A DNA stretch of 64,000 nt from Hetaerina americana (lineage: Eukaryota > Arthropoda > Insecta > Odonata > Calopterygidae), in contig JAKTNV010000011.1 in assembly GCA_022747635.1 (NCBI GenBank), positions 20,609,481-20,673,480 on the forward strand. Reading direction: 5' to 3'. A program made the position numbers and the translations under genes. Under the pieces are notes generated by a model. The model saw only the letters and a list, made by a program, of their open reading frames with translations. It ran no database searches and was not told the DNA's origin. Positions 32,040-41,766 of the stretch are shown here, piece by piece. Within the stretch, counting starts at the first letter, position 1, and each line of letters begins with the position of its first letter.

Positions 32040-32282
32040 TGGAGAAGGATGGAAAAGGTGAAATTGACGGATAATAAACAAACGAGGGTAAACTAGGTAG
32101 GCATTGGCAGAGGGGAGAAGAGAGAATTGCTTGGATGAAATACAAAGGAGGTAAGGGAAGTGGTTACAAGGCAATTTTGAGTGGCGATGGGATTTTAAGG
32201 CCCTGGATAGTGGGGGAGAGTGTTAGGCATGGGAAGTATAAGTGGGAGAAAAGGATATACAGGTTGACTGGAACCAAGGGTG
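32040..32282 (+). mobile_element. family R LINE, left part of the interrupted target copy
   Basis: Reads GGATGGAAAAGGTGAAATTG, then AGAATTGCTTGGATGAAATA and TTTTGAGTGGCGATGGGATT as in other family R copies. It continues after the inserted LINE at 34867. Joining the two sides across AAGGGTG restores the order seen at 16220-16290. Confidence 0.75.
32276..32282 (+). repeat. 7-bp target-site duplication, left
   Basis: AAGGGTG here and at 34867-34873. The duplication corresponds to one occurrence of GAAGGGAGG in the uninterrupted family R copies. Confidence 0.7.
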
Positions 32283-34570
32283 CCAAAAACAGAGATTCAT
32301 GCCAAGAACTCCTTCATATATTCACAAAACACTCCTTAGAACAAATTGTTAAATCACCAACACGGGGCCAAAGCATACTAGACATCTTTGCGACTTCTAT
32401 GCCCGAAATCATTACTAACATTGAAATAATAGACGGAATCAGTGACCATAAGGCTATTCTTGTAGAGTTAAAAACTAAGTTCATCAAAATAAACAAAGAA
32501 AAGCGTAAAATATACCTATACAACAAGGCAAATTTTAACGGACTAAGAGAATATTTAAACATAAAAATACCAGAATACATCACAAAAACACTGACAACAA
32601 ATACAGAGAACACTTGGAATTATTTCTTAAATATTTTACGCGAAGGAATAAAGACGTACATCCCGTCCAAACTCAAATGCGACAGTAAGGAACCTAGATG
32701 GTACAACGGGGAAGTCAGATCGGCATTAAGAAGGCAAAGAAAGCTACAGTCAAATTTTAAAAAGAGTTTAAAAAGTGACGATATAATTTATATGAATACA
32801 ACCAAACAGCAACTAAAAGAATGTCGTAGTAAGACGAAAAGTATTATGCGCACAGCACTACACTCTTTTAAATCTATAATGCTAAGCGAATATCTTGAGG
32901 AAAATCCAAAGTCATTCTGGTCCTATGTTAGGGAAATACAGGGTAAACGTCCCACTGTTCACTCTTTGAGGATGGAAAATGGGGAAATCATTACAGATAG
33001 CGTGAAAAAGGCAAATATGTTAAACCATTTTTTCCAGAGCGTCTACAACAAAAACACAAACGCACCAAACGATCCTCCACACCCACCCGGGGAACACATG
33101 AGCGATCTTACACTGACCAAGCAGGGAATAGTACATCTGCTCCGTAGTATCAAAGCACACAAGGCACCTGGTCCGGAAGAAATACCTGCTAGAATATTAA
33201 AGGAATTAGCTGACGACATTGCCCCATTTTTACATATTGTTTTTCTAAAATCGATAGAAGAAGGCTCAGTGCCTCACGACTGGAAGCTAGCCCATATAAC
33301 TCCCATCTATAAAGGCGGCGATAGGGATAAACCAACCAATTACCGACCCATTTCTTTAACATCGATCTCTTGTAAAATATTGGAACACATTATTGTCACT
33401 AACATTATGAGATTTCTTGATAGTAGGAAAATACTAATCCACAACCAGCACGGATTTAGGAAAAGCAGATCTTGCGAAACACAACTTGGTCTCTTCATTC
33501 ACGATATACTTAGATCGGGAGAAAACAACACACAAGTCGATGCAGTATTCCTGGATTTCAAAAAAGCCTTCGACAAAGTCCCACACAATAAATTGTTACA
33601 TAAACTTAAATACTATGGGATCAATGAGAAAATAATTAATTGGATTAGAGACTTCTTGTCAAACCGCAAACAAATAGTAGTCATAGATGGGTTGTGCTCA
33701 ACGGAGAGAGATGTAACTTCGGGCGTCCCCCAGGGAAGTGTAATAGGGCCTCTTCTGTTCTTAATATACATAAATGACTTAAGCACACACGTTAGTAGCA
33801 ATCTAAGGTTATTTGCTGACGACACGGTGATATACAGGGAAATAAGGAGCCAACTAGATCGCGAGCTACTCTCTAGAGACTTAGACAATATCTCGGAATG
33901 GTGCAATAAATGGGGATTAACACTTAATATAGATAAATGTTCAGTTTTGAAATTTTGGAATAAAGGAAGCGAGGAACAGGATATAAACTACAAAATAGAG
34001 GGTTCAGTATTGACTACGGCAAATCAAGTTAAATATTTGGGGGTTGTTCTAACACCACGCCTTTCATGGGGAGCACATATCAGGACAATATGCGGTTCAG
34101 CTTTAAAGAAACTTGGCTTCATAAAACGGGTGGTGGGGAAATGTAATGAAAAAGTTAAAGAGAGGTGTTATTTTGCTCTAGTTAGACCTCATTTGGAATA
34201 TGCCGCAAGTATTTGGGATCCGTGGGAGAAAATTTGGCAAAAAGAATTAGATAAAGTCCAGAGAAAATCCGCTAGATTCGTTAAAAATTGTTATGATAAA
34301 AACACAAGTGTGACAGGTCTCTTAGGGGATTTAGGCTGGGAACCACTTGAAGTGCGGAGAGAACAAGCGAGGCTTAGACTTTTAGAAAGGTTCAGAACAA
34401 ACGAGTTTAAATATGACACTGAAGGAATTATAATGGCCCCACACTACTTAGGTAGATCAGACCACAAAGATAAACTAAGGGAGATAGATTCCAAGACAGA
34501 TAGGTACAAATACTCATTCTTTCCCCGAACAATCAGTAATCATAATAGCAAGAAACCAAAGTCACTTTAG
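32283..34570 (+). pseudogene. LINE ORF2 (endonuclease end and reverse transcriptase), 5'-truncated but open
   Basis: The open frame runs from 32135 (811 codons), but the first 49 codons come from the older LINE at the insertion site. The LINE part starts near KNRDSCQELLHIF. It shows the last endonuclease block (SPTRGQSILDIF, then ISDHKAI) and the reverse transcriptase with FLDFKKAFDKVPHNKL (D474), SGVPQGSVIGPLLFLIYIND (from 529) and FADDT (560-563, catalytic D562 and D563), all counted from 32135. The C-terminus is typical of CR1/L2-type proteins (SFFPRTISNHNSKKPKSL). No frameshift or stop within 760 codons suggests a recent insertion. Without the endonuclease N-terminus and ORF1 it should not transpose alone. 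Confidence 0.9.
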
Positions 34571-34811
34571 AAATATTAAAAACGTTGAATTTACAAGTCT
34601 GAACAAAATTAAACACTATAGAGATGTTAGGTATACTTTCAGGTGCATGTGTATGTTAGTTGGTAGTTTGAGTGTTTGCATGTGTGTGGGGTGTAAGTGT
34701 TCATGCATGAATGTATGCCATGTTTTTTTTTTATATATATGATTTTGTCGTTATTTGCATGCGGTTTTTTTTTCTTTTTCTTTTCTAAATTATGGGTGGT
34801 GTCCTAGCACC

Positions 34812-34844
34812 CCCCGCCACACGCCCTTGCGGCGGCTTGCGGGG
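34812..34844 (+). promoter_or_regulatory. 3' terminal hairpin of the family L LINE
   Basis: The outer stem CCCCGC/GCGGGG (34812-34817 with 34839-34844) and inner stem CGCC/GGCG (34822-34825 with 34831-34834) enclose CTTGC. It is followed by the TAGATG-type tail. In LINEs of the stringent type, the reverse transcriptase recognises such a 3' structure. Compensating or parallel changes appear in other copies. Confidence 0.65.
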
Positions 34845-34866
34845 TATTAAGTAGATGTAGATGTAG

Positions 34867-35065
34867 AAGGGTGGCAGAAAGTATGCGGAGTTGAAAATGG
34901 GTTATTGTGGTAGTCGGTCGTCAGCTTATGTTTTGCTAGGCAAAGCCTAGAATTGAAGTCTAGATTACTCTTGTGTGTACATTGCAGCCAATTATAGAAT
35001 TGTAGCCTAGGTCACTCTTGTGTGTGCATAAACCTACCTTTAATGTTAATCTACCTGCAACGCTA
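34867..35065 (+). mobile_element. family R LINE, right part of the interrupted target copy
   Basis: AAGGGTGGCAGAAAGTATGC then GGAGTTGAAAATGGG resumes the family R text, followed by TTATGTTTTGCTAGGC and the end CATAAACCTACCTTTAATG. A roughly 60-bp near-duplicate (TCTAGATTACTCTTGTGTGT versus CCTAGGTCACTCTTGTGTGT) lies in its 3' part. Confidence 0.65.
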
Positions 35066-35930
35066 ATTGTCACGGCACATCGAAAACTATCATTGATGAA
35101 TAATCGTGTTTATCATCTTTGGGTGCCATTTATTTCAAAAATTTCTGTGTCAAATCATTTGCATTTATCAAGTCAACGCGTGTGTTCTTCAAAGGTTAAA
35201 TGCTCGCATTTCCTTGGATTAGGCATTCATTTTTGTAAGATGTTCAAAATTTCACACGTACAAGGGGCAATTAAAATTTTTCATTTTTTAATGAAATATA
35301 TTGGTATTGCAATGCTTTGGCTACTAATTTTACCATTGCCGTGCTTCTGTCACTGGTCCAATCCGTTATTGCTCCCCAATTTGGTCAACTGCTGGTCGCT
35401 TAAATATGAAATCCCTTGATCGCCTTCTTATTATTTCCTTACCCCTTGTACGCCACCGCATTACTCATCTGAGTAATTCCTCCCTTAGCGTCATTATATC
35501 CACACTTCGTTTCACCCCTTTGTCCACCTGCAGAACTATTAATGTCTCAATTTTACCTTCGATGGTAATATCCGATCCATTGGTATTTTTCTCTAATTCT
35601 CCCTTCGTATCTCTTCCCGCCTTGCTCGATATTGTGATCTTCTGCACCTACCTTAATTCAGTGTCAGCTCTGCCAGCAATCCTTTGTTCTTCCTACTTCC
35701 AAAATCATTTAATTCTCTCTCAGCCATCCGTCCCTCAGATAGATTTTCCGTCCCTTTTTCCAAGAACGATAAGAGACCAGAAAGCTTGTAATAGAAATAG
35801 TACAGCTCGACACAATAAGTATTAACTTACAAGGTAGGACCTGCGCATGGTTATAAGAGTATAAATATATATATATATATTTTTTGCTGGATCCCCCCAC
35901 CTTTCCCCATCCATTTGAAAAAACCCTAAC
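35066..35930. other. unassigned DNA
   Basis: Open frames of 133 and 139 codons (35018-35825, plus) lack recognisable domains. A 60-codon minus frame at 35465-35647 is charged and might be LINE ORF1 debris, but I cannot confirm it. Confidence 0.35.
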
Positions 35931-35934
35931 CCCC

Positions 35935-36030
35935 TCATCCCTAACCTTTTCTTCCTGGTGCTGCACCCCCTGCCACACACCTTTTTGGTGGCTCGCAGGG
36001 TATTGATGTAGATGATGTAAATGTAGATAG
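35935..36030 (+). mobile_element. diverged family L-like LINE 3' end
   Basis: GGTGCTGCACCCCCTGCCAC, then ACACCTTTTTGGTGGCTCGC and AGGGTATTGATGTAGATGAT keep hairpin and tail with compensated changes. Confidence 0.65.
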
Positions 36031-36254
36031 CTCCTTCACCTCTCACCAAATATCCACCAGTCATCTAACGATAATAATGGCGTCTACCCTGTGCTGTTTT
36101 AAAATTCTTATTGTTCTTTAATTTTGCGACTATAACTTTGCGTGGCTTACTGTGATTATTATTATTATTTATCTACCGGTTAAGGTACGAGGTCGTTGGT
36201 TTTGTTTGGACACAGCCAATGAAACTGTGCAACAACGAATTTATTTGCCCCTTA

Positions 36255-36450
36255 TAACAAAACACAACCTGACATACGACACTGCAGTAAGTCCCTCTTC
36301 AATTCCTCATACTTCCTTCCCCCCTTCACTCCGTCCAACACGTCGAACGTTCTACTCTCAATTACAGTCTTCAACACCCCATTACCAATTCTGAATGCTC
36401 TGCGTCCATCTTTCCTGCCTCCTTTTGATTTCTCCCAGAAATCTTGAGGC
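36255..36450 (-). mobile_element. family R LINE fragment with 75-codon open remnant
   Basis: The minus frame reads FWEKSKGGRKDGRRAFRIGN, then GVLKTVIESRTFDVLDGVKG and GRKYEELKRDLL, the C-terminal segment of family R. It stays open over about 75 codons, so it is one of the less decayed pieces. Confidence 0.65.
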
Positions 36451-36775
36451 CATATTTTTGTGTTCAATCGTTTTATCATTTCTTATCCTCCATTATCTTT
36501 TTTAAATTGTTTATTTTGTAATCACCATTTTCCAATATTTGAGAAATGAATCCTTTTATATTTTCAACGGGCGATGTGAACAACTCCCTGACGACCATAT
36601 CCCAATGTGTAGGTTGTGGATTATTTTATTAATTTGGTGCTCTGGTAGTTTGAGGTAGATTTTTGATCGAAACAGCACTTGCCCATCATTTTTTCTTGGA
36701 ATGTACAATGGAGGTAGTTTTCCTTTGGCTTCCTTAATAGCGTTCTTAGTGCGATACCATCGATAAGTATGTGTT
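36451..36775. other. unassigned DNA
   Basis: No gene or repeat recognised. Confidence 0.4.
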
Positions 36776-37340
36776 TGTAAGCGTAAATTCAGCCGTTACC
36801 TCCCGACCGAAGGGGGGGGGAGAGGGGCGGAAACCAGCGGAAAAGGAAGATTTTCCATCCTCTCCCCGAGGAGGAAGGTGGTCTCAATCGGGCGAAATGG
36901 CACACCGAAGTCGTCCGGGAATACTGGGAACGGAGATAGAAAAAAAATTGCATTTCATATTTCTCCCCTTCGTCCCCTCAGTCCCCTTTCCTCCCCCATG
37001 CGATCGCTCTCCCCCCTCCCCCTTAATGTTACCCCCCACTCCGAGATGAATCCCTCGCCCTCGTGGAAGGCGGTGTCGCTCCGCGCAATATGGACGACCC
37101 ACCTCGCCCCCGCAGCCCCTTCCCACTCTCTCTCTCTCTGCCCCCCCCCTATCCCTAACTTCCGCAGTTCGTTCGTATCGCAAGCAGTCGTCATCGCCCT
37201 TGCTGGATTCAACTCTCTTCTTGTATGGCCGCGTGCACTCGGAGACGGAGTAACCAAAGTCGGAAAAACAAGACCGTGGCAAACACGTCGGTAGGGGCGA
37301 GTCGTGTATTACGCTCCGCCGGGCGCGAGGGCGGTTCGCG
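36776..37340. other. GC-rich, C/T-rich block
   Basis: Pyrimidine-biased with CpG-containing stretches at 37050-37120 and 37290-37340. Overlapping frames up to 138 codons on both strands are low complexity. A CpG-island promoter cannot be excluded, but no adjacent gene is visible. Confidence 0.45.
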
Positions 37341-38235
37341 TGGGAGAAAGGATTGTATTTTTGCTGGTTGAATGGAAAGGAGTTTCAGCTGGGTTTTTGG
37401 GGACCCTATGTGTGTGTGTCTTTGAAGAAATGAATTTATAAGTACGTAGGCTGTCACTCGCAGGTGGTAGTCAGGGTTCTGTGTGTCCCAGATACCCTCC
37501 GCAAAATTACGTTCAAACAGTTGGCATAATTGAAGTCGTTCCGAGTTGTTTCAAGAGTATTTAAATGAAAAGGTGGAGAGTTTATAATGAGCTGTGATGG
37601 GATCCCCCCTTAAATTACACAAGGCTAATATTTACATCTACACGCTACACTGCTATCTTCACTGTAGTGTGTAGGTGTTAGCTGATTTTAGGGTAACATT
37701 CATTAATTCATAAAAGTGATATGTCAAGGAATAAAGAGAGTTACAGAAAATATGATAGATTTCAGAGAGCTGCTACAGACCATTCCTCGAATTGATAACC
37801 CTTGTTGATAGAAATACGATCTTGTATTTACTTATTCGCGCCATCACAGACACCCAAATGCAATGCATTGATAACTATATCGTGCTTTCATGGTGTATTT
37901 TGGATTTTTCTATTCTTTTTTGGGACCGTGTGAACCGTCCCTTTCTCAATGTTTCTTAGCCATGTAAAAAAAAAGAATCTCTTTACAAAGAAAAACAGCA
38001 AGTTTTGATTCTAAAATTAGTTGGGAGTTAAGAAAGATAATGTTTATTTCGTCATGAAATTCAGTCTGTAGGAGTGCTAGCATTAGGCCTGGAGTTTCAG
38101 ACTCACAGTATGAAATGATTTATGAAACGAAATAAAGTGATAGCCACTGTCAAAATTTCGACTATGTTGTCCCATTGTAATGCCAACTTAGTTTTAGTTC
38201 CTTAAATAAAAGCAATATTTGTAAAAGATAGTATA
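37341..38235. other. unassigned DNA
   Basis: No gene. A scrap at 37632-37690 (TTACATCTACACGCTACACT) may be a distant LINE tail. Confidence 0.4.
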
Positions 38236-38237
38236 TG

Positions 38238-38485
38238 GTTGTCCGGGAGTTGAGCGTTGGAGAGTCCTGGAGTGATTCCCGGGCACGCCTCTCTGGACAC
38301 TTACAGCTGCAGCCGAGCTGGGTGAATTTTTGGGTACCAGGGCTTCCTGGGAAAGAATAGAAGGCACAAGGAAAGGATCTGGCCATGCTACCCTGATGTG
38401 TGAATTTCACGCAACGTGTATGGCTTGCTTAGTATTGGGTGAACTCTTTCATCACCTATCAAATCGACTTTCGCGTTGATCACTG
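38238..38485 (+). mobile_element. tRNA-derived SINE (SINE-2, copy 2)
   Basis: Head decayed (GAGTTGAGCGTTGGAGAGTC). The body shares TGGGTGAATTTTTGGGTACC, CTACCCTGATGTGTGAATTT, TTAGTATTGGGTGAACTCTT and CGTTGATCACTG with 23780-23965. Clearly older than copy 1. Confidence 0.8.
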
Positions 38486-38499
38486 TGTGTGTGTTGCTT

Positions 38500-38855
38500 T
38501 ATTTGGAAAAGGGGAAATGGGCATTGAGAAAAATAAAAGAGGAAGTGATGGGAGAGGAGATGGTCGGGAGAAATCCAAAGGAGACGGGGAAAGATGGATG
38601 CAGAGGATTTCGGTGAACTGATGGCATGTTGAAGACTAAGAGAGGAGTGGAGGTTAGACAGAGGAACGGATGAATTTGTGTGACGCAATGGAGGAAGGAA
38701 AGAAAGAAGTGGGGAGTTCAAGAAAGGTTTACTGCAGTGTTGGTTGCCAAGTTGTTTTGTTTGAAGTGGCAAAGAAAAGTATCGTTTTACCGCTGCATAG
38801 TCTCGTTTACATCCAAAACCTAGCTTACACGATAGAATACCTTTAAAAATAATTG
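38500..38855 (+). mobile_element. family R LINE fragment directly behind a SINE
   Basis: GGGAGAAATCCAAAGGAGAC, GATGGATGCAGAGGATTTC and the 3' end TACATCCAAAACCTAGCTTA. Frames are broken. Confidence 0.65.
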
Positions 38856-39900
38856 CTTAATTTCCTGTAATAACCAAATGGTAATATTTCTGGTTTGTCT
38901 CTTGCAAAAATCGGAGTAAATATTTTGAATATGATCCTCAGTGATAGATTATGACATAATACGCATAAATTCTTTACGGTAGTTCGAATAAAGCCTGGGA
39001 TTTCATCAGTTAATCTTCCCCCCGTGTCGATTGTTTACCATGAATCACCCATACGTGATCGATATGGGAAGATTGTTCTCTAATGATTCGTCATGGCAAA
39101 ATGGAGGAGGTTGGTTGACTTAAACCAATCCAATGAAATGCATTGCAAGCAGTCTGAATACATGTAGACTTTGATTTCGATTTTCTGGGATCGATACACT
39201 ACATATATCTTCAATTATTAATCGGTGGAATCGATTCTTTGCATTCCTCGTCAGTCCGTGGTCAGGAGAGGAATATCGTTCGCTTGTAACGTAGCCCACG
39301 CGTCTATCCTTCCCCTAGCTTTTCTTTTCTCCACCTCTTTTTATTATCATCAACCCCCGGTCGATAATTAGCGCTGGAACAGGACCAGAATCCGTACTGA
39401 GGAAGCTGTTAAAGGCGCGCGAGGGAGTTTTGAGAAAGCCTGGCGGGAACATGTGCGGAAGGGTCCGGTGTGCGTTTGTGGCGTTTCCGGCCGTTCGGGC
39501 CCGGTGCTTGGCCAAGCGGCGGGAAGCGGGAGGGGTGGATGTTGGAGGCTCATTTCGTGTATTCCTCCGGGCACCGAGGAGAGAGAGAGAGAGAGAGGCA
39601 CGAAGGCGTATAATGAGTATTTTCGTCAGCCGCGTGGGAGACGGATGCGTTTGAAATTACGAATTTTGTGAGTTGATGCTCGAAGCCTCAATGAAAACCC
39701 TTGCGAAATGGTACCAGAAATCCCTTCGGATGTCCAGAGCTCGGGAATTGCTTTTCTTTCCACTGGGTGGCTTCATAATTTTCCGCGAGCTCATATCTCC
39801 CTCCCGTCTTGTCATTTCCGGAGGAAAAACACTCACACCGTGGATTCTTTACTCATCCACGAGTTCTTAACTGTTCGGAAGACGTTCATTTTTCAATGAA
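38856..39900. other. unassigned DNA upstream of the I-type LINE
   Basis: 39380-39620 is GC-rich with an AG-repeat (GAGAGAGAGAGAGAGAG near 39580). Otherwise no feature recognised. Confidence 0.4.
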
Positions 39901-39910
39901 TTGAAACGAA
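39901..39910 (+). repeat. candidate target-site duplication, left
   Basis: TTGAAACGAA also occurs at 45676-45685 right after the last base I assign to the LINE. Ten bases is in the range for I-type LINEs, but the true 5' border could be a few bases off. Confidence 0.55.
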
Positions 39911-40509
39911 GCCCCCTGCGGGTAGGGGGTTAGAGAATACTCCCGCAGTATCCCTGCTTGTCGTAAGAGGCGACTAAAAGGGCGGGGAGAAAACCCCGAA
40001 AACAAACCCCAAGCCAGCAAGGGATGCGTCCGGACAGTGCTGTGGATCCACTGTCTGTGAGCGGCCATACCATCTGGCCTGCGATCCGCCCAGGTGTTTG
40101 CCGTGCCTGGAGACCCGTAAGGGAGAGAAGGGGATCCTGGAGGGTGATCTTTCTGGTTCCCAGCAGGGTTTCGGATGCCCTGCATGGACCGGAGAGCGAT
40201 ATCCCTCTTCGGCCCCGGATTTCGCGTAAACGGGAGGCCGGGAGCTAGCCACTCCCGGTCAATCGGCTTCCGTCGCGTTTTTGCTCCGGTGGCGAGTGCC
40301 AAGGTTGTGGGGGTCTGCGTAGGGAGGTCGGAGATGTAAGGGTTTTGGTGGGCCCTTGCACCGAAGATCCACCCCGAAACAGACAACCACTCCAGAAGCG
40401 CTATATCCCTCGAGTTAGCCCTGGCGACCACTCCGGTTTGGCGGAGTGGCGTCCCAAATGTGTGGCTCCGTGGCGGGTGGGGAGGCCGAGGGACGAATCA
40501 TTTCTTATT
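39911..40509 (+). promoter_or_regulatory. 5' UTR of the I-type LINE
   Basis: GC-rich leader that starts GCCCCCTGCGGGTAGGGGG (a self-complementary CCCCCTGCGGGTAGGGGG foot) and contains CTTGTCGTAAGAGGCGACTA. LINEs of this type carry their promoter inside the 5' UTR without a TATA box. No specific promoter element can be pointed to. Confidence 0.5.
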
Positions 40510-41676
40510 ATGGAGGAAAAACCCTTTCCACCACTAAAAAGATCCCGTCCGGACACCGGCGGGGGAGAAAAGTGTATCGGCGCATGTAAGCGCTATTTAA
40601 TTATGTCTTGTGCAAAGGAAGGTGAGACCTTGAAAAAGGTTTCTCCCTTCTTAATTCGCAGAGTGTTATCACAGATTGTGCCTGGGGACCCAAAGAGCGT
40701 GAAGAAGCTCAGGGATGGTACACTACTTATAGAGACCCTGAACGACACACAGAGCGAAAAACTACTTGCTATGGGAACGCTCCATGACATTCCGATTAAG
40801 GTGGAGGTGCACCGCACTCTTAACACCTGTCGGGGAGTCATCAGTCACTACGACCTTCTATACGTGGACATCGAAGAAATCAAGAGAGAAATGTTCTCTC
40901 AGGGAGTGACTGATTGTCGTCGACTCACCACAAGGCGCAACGGAGAAAACGTAAACAGCACCTCCGTGATCTTGACGTTTGCGCGTGATAGACTACCCGA
41001 CAAGGTGTTTGTGGGCTATGAATCGGTACCAGTGAGGCCATTCATCCCGAATCCCGTGCGTTGTTTCAAATGCCAACGGTTCGGCCATGTCGCGTCGCGC
41101 TGCGAGGGCAAGGCCACCTGCCCGCGCTGTGGCAAAGACGCGCACGAGGATAAAGAGTGCTCTTCGGAAACTCTTTGTGTGAATTGCGAGGGTACACACC
41201 CAGTGTACTCTCGTGATTGCCCGAAGATGAAAGAAGAGAGGAAAGTCATGGAGATAAAAACACTGGAAAAAATCCCATATGCGGAAGCGAGGAGAAAATA
41301 CAGGGCGCTAATCGCTCCAACTTTCTCCCGGTCCTTTGCTTCCGTTGCAACCACGCAATGCGTAAAGTGTACCATCGCCACGCAGACAGAGATCCCGAAA
41401 GAATCCCCAATAGAAACCACGCAAGTGCCTAAACCAAAAAGGGTGAAGGATGGAAAGAGTAAGGTGGACAAGGAGCCACCTACTCCTGTGGGCCCTTCAA
41501 AGAAGAGCCCACTAAAAACCACCAAGGGGAACACGCCAAAAGGGCGTGAGAATACACCTTCCCCGCCGCCTCCAGTGAAGCCAAAGAAGCCGGAGGTAAT
41601 TGAAGAGGACCAGAGTATCTCTGATACTGAGGTCTTCGCAAACGAGTGGAAGAGGAAACATCGCTTCAAGCGATAA
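40510..41676 (+). CDS. I-type LINE ORF1 protein, nucleic-acid binding, three CCHC zinc knuckles
   Basis: Gag-like RNA-binding protein that packages LINE RNA. I prefer the ATG at 40510 (MEEKPFPPLKRSRPDTGG), giving 388 residues. The frame is open from 40345 (443 residues), but the extra leader is untypical. Three zinc knuckles lie in a row: CFKCQRFGHVASRC (240-253 counting from 40345), CPRCGKDAHEDKEC and CVNCEGTHPVYSRDC. Upstream is a folded region with SHYDLLYVDIEEIKREMFSQ. Downstream is a basic, Pro-rich tail with many Lys. ORF2 follows after 90 bp, so it probably needs reinitiation or an internal start for translation. Confidence 0.9.
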   Translation: MEEKPFPPLKRSRPDTGGGEKCIGACKRYLIMSCAKEGETLKKVSPFLIRRVLSQIVPGDPKSVKKLRDGTLLIETLNDTQSEKLLAMGTLHDIPIKVEVHRTLNTCRGVISHYDLLYVDIEEIKREMFSQGVTDCRRLTTRRNGENVNSTSVILTFARDRLPDKVFVGYESVPVRPFIPNPVRCFKCQRFGHVASRCEGKATCPRCGKDAHEDKECSSETLCVNCEGTHPVYSRDCPKMKEERKVMEIKTLEKIPYAEARRKYRALIAPTFSRSFASVATTQCVKCTIATQTEIPKESPIETTQVPKPKRVKDGKSKVDKEPPTPVGPSKKSPLKTTKGNTPKGRENTPSPPPPVKPKKPEVIEEDQSISDTEVFANEWKRKHRFKR

Positions 41677-41766
41677 CCTCAATAGAGTTGGTCATCTCCC
41701 TTTTTAGTCATCTTATTTATTTATATATTTATTTATTTATTTATTTATTTTAATTTAACACTTTAA
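41677..41766 (+). other. inter-ORF spacer with TTTA repeats
   Basis: Dominated by TTTATTTATTTA. A similar TTTATTTATATATTTATT run is in the 3' UTR at 45540-45590. Confidence 0.7.

Larger units (their letters stand above)
32283..34866 (+). mobile_element. 5'-truncated CR1/L2-like LINE (family L), 2584 bp
   Basis: Contains the end of the endonuclease domain, a full reverse transcriptase and the 3' UTR with GC-rich hairpin and tail GTAGATGTAGATGTAG. Inserted into an older family R LINE with a 7-bp duplication. Missing are ORF1 and the first part of ORF2, as usual for LINE copies that were incompletely reverse transcribed. About ten shorter copies of the same 3' end are in the window. Confidence 0.9.

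Noticed and set aside
40345..40509. N-terminal extension of the LINE ORF1 from the ATG at 40345
   Set aside because: The first 55 codons lie in the GC-rich leader and look unlike ORF1 proteins. The ATG at 40510 is a more natural start, although the longer form cannot be excluded.
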